DNA of 64,000 nt from Allobosea sp. Tri-44 (lineage in GTDB: Bacteria > Pseudomonadota > Alphaproteobacteria > Rhizobiales > Beijerinckiaceae). Positions 63,009 through 64,000 of the stretch are shown here, in pieces (positions within the stretch are counted from its first letter, which is position 1; each line of letters starts with the position of its first letter). A program made the translations under genes and the position numbers. The notes under the pieces are model-generated. The model saw nothing but the letters and a program-made list of their open reading frames with translations. It was not told where the DNA came from and searched no databases. The stretch is from positions 496,001 to 560,000 of the forward strand of contig NZ_NBDP01000007.1 in assembly GCF_004123845.1 (NCBI RefSeq), in the 5' to 3' direction.

Positions 63009-63617
63009 TCAGAGCCGTTCCTTGGCGAGGGCCTCGACAGCCTGATCGAGCCCGCGGGTCGACAATGGCAAGGCGAGGTCACGCCCGGCGGCATCCTTGA
63101 AGACGATCCGGCCGGGCTCGCTCGCCTTGCGCCACTGCTTGACCGTCTCATCGCCAAGCGCCGCATCGGCAAAGCATCCGCTCGGAATGCAGCGCCGCCA
63201 GCCGAGCTCGAGCGGCTTTGCGTCCTTCTCGCCGATGGCAATCTGCACGACGCTGGGGAAAGAGATGCTGATCGGCATCACGGCGGTGACCCGCAGCGGC
63301 TCCCCGGCGGCTGCGCGGCCGACGGCGACCTGGGCGATCGGGGCCTGCTGCCCCTGGCTTTGCAGGACTTGCGCGACTTCGCAGATGCGGGCCGACTTGG
63401 GATTGTCCGAGACGCGCTGGCAGCGCAGCGTCCAGTCACCAAAGCTCGCGGTGGTGCTGCTGGGCTCCGTCGACACCGGCTGAACGGCGGGCGTGGACGG
63501 TGCCGCGGGCTGGCTGGCAGGTTTCGGAGCCGTCGACTGCGCGACGGCGGAACCCGCGCCCATGGCGAGAGCCATGCCCAGCACCGCTGGACCGAACAAA
63601 ATGTGCACTGCTGTCAC
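63009..63617 (-). CDS. Invasion-associated locus B (IalB) family protein
   Basis: A protein of about 202 residues from a GTG start with a G-rich stretch upstream; an in-frame ATG at 63668 would add 17 basic residues. It has a signal peptide (HILFGPAVLGMALAMGAGSA) followed by a Pro/Ala/Ser linker and the IalB domain: FGDWTLRCQRVSDNPKSARI, VLQSQGQQAPIAQVAVG, WRRCIPSGCFADAALGDE. The Cys pair pattern matches the family. In Bartonella IalB aids erythrocyte invasion; homologues are common in Rhizobiales with unclear roles. It ends 2 bp before the adhesin ATG and is the first gene of that operon. Confidence 0.87.
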   Translation of the reverse strand: MTAVHILFGPAVLGMALAMGAGSAVAQSTAPKPASQPAAPSTPAVQPVSTEPSSTTASFGDWTLRCQRVSDNPKSARICEVAQVLQSQGQQAPIAQVAVGRAAAGEPLRVTAVMPISISFPSVVQIAIGEKDAKPLELGWRRCIPSGCFADAALGDETVKQWRKASEPGRIVFKDAAGRDLALPLSTRGLDQAVEALAKERL

Positions 63618-63774
63618 GCCCCCACCCCAATCATGCCGCCGGCGCCTCGCCCCGCGATAGCTCCTCACACCGACGGGCCGCCCGACCAGTTCATCCGCAA
63701 TGTCCTGTCGGCCGTGCCATGTCGCTCAACGAGAGGATCGCTGTGCTCGGAACGCCGCAGATTTCTCAAATTGC

Positions 63775-63800
63775 TCGAAACTGCGCAATACGAGTTTCAA
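63775..63800. promoter_or_regulatory. Inverted repeat upstream of the IalB-adhesin operon
   Basis: TCGAAACT-N10-AGTTTCAA has 8-bp arms matching at 7 positions and lies in an AT-rich patch about 160 bp upstream of the IalB start. It is the best candidate operator in the 290-bp intergenic region (63618-63906). The binding protein is unknown. Confidence 0.4.
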
Positions 63801-63906
63801 AAATGGTCATATCGGATAATGCCCGATCGGCCCTTTTGATCAATGCGCAGCGGGGCGAATGCGAACAGCCGTTCACCGTGGCGCCGAATTGGCCTGCCGA
63901 TCGGCC

Positions 63907-64000
63907 TCAGGCGACCGCCTGCTGCGATCGGCCCCGTGGTCCGACAGCCGCGACCAGCACCGCGCTCAGACCCAGGGCTACCGCAATCAGCACGAACATG
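63907..64000 (-). CDS. C-terminal end of a probable membrane protein (gene continues beyond the window)
   Basis: The last ~30 codons of a minus-strand frame, reading FVLIAVALGLSAVLVAAVGP then RGRSQQAVA and stop. A hydrophobic helix followed by a short basic tail is typical of the last TM segment of a transporter such as an MFS permease. Too little is present to name it. Confidence 0.45.
   Translation of the reverse strand, partial: MFVLIAVALGLSAVLVAAVGPRGRSQQAVA

Overview
This window comes from a high-GC alphaproteobacterium, most likely of the order Hyphomicrobiales (a Bosea-like soil or plant-associated organism). The evidence is the pcaQ/pcaDCHG arrangement with its operator, a near-match to the Irr iron-control box, a SAM-II-like aptamer, IalB- and SapC-family proteins, and many ABC importers paired with LysR regulators. 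No rRNA, tRNA, insertion sequence, integrase or CRISPR array was seen. Almost all of the window is coding and looks like accessory catabolic, transport and surface functions.

Left part (1-10.4 kb). A partial 2,2-dialkylglycine decarboxylase gene (dgdA) diverges from a dgdR-like LysR gene. Two genes for consecutive late steps of homoprotocatechuate-type meta-cleavage follow (a FAH-family enzyme and the hydratase HpaH). A hydroxamate-siderophore system lies on the minus strand (TonB receptor, fhuD, fhuB, fhuC). It is divergent from an AraC regulator, and the intergenic region holds an Irr-like box and a 20-bp-spaced direct repeat.

Middle part (10.5-30.1 kb). A tightly overlapping eight-gene minus-strand operon encodes a dipeptide/nickel-type ABC importer, a two-subunit ATP-dependent hydantoinase/oxoprolinase and a DSD1-family PLP enzyme. 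It looks like uptake, ring opening and breakdown of a cyclic amide that yields a D-configured amino acid. A LysR gene diverges from it. Next come a periplasmic molybdenum hydroxylase (Tat-exported Mo subunit, 2Fe-2S subunit, triheme cytochrome c), then pcaQ and pcaDCHG for protocatechuate degradation, with a perfect PcaQ box.

Sulfur operon (30.1-38.9 kb). Eight minus-strand genes (flavin reductase, three luciferase-like monooxygenases, a GNAT acetyltransferase, a fused permease-ATPase and two binding proteins) match the parts list of the Bacillus ytmI-type S-alkylcysteine salvage operon. Its 434-base leader contains a SAM-II-like riboswitch, then a 19-codon ORF ending in Arg-Cys-Ser and hairpins. 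This is the most interesting candidate system in the window.

Right part (39-64 kb). A Sco-type copper chaperone and a Tat-exported metallo-beta-lactamase-fold protein are followed by a two-partner secretion locus. That locus runs from an IalB-family protein through a 6554-residue LktA-type filamentous adhesin and its TpsB transporter (TTG start, TTGA overlap) to a SapC-family protein, all one transcription unit. The adhesin has about 15 tandem 80-residue repeats near its C-terminus and five copies of an unrelated ~45-residue helical-looking repeat. The last bases hold the 3' end of another gene for a probable membrane protein.
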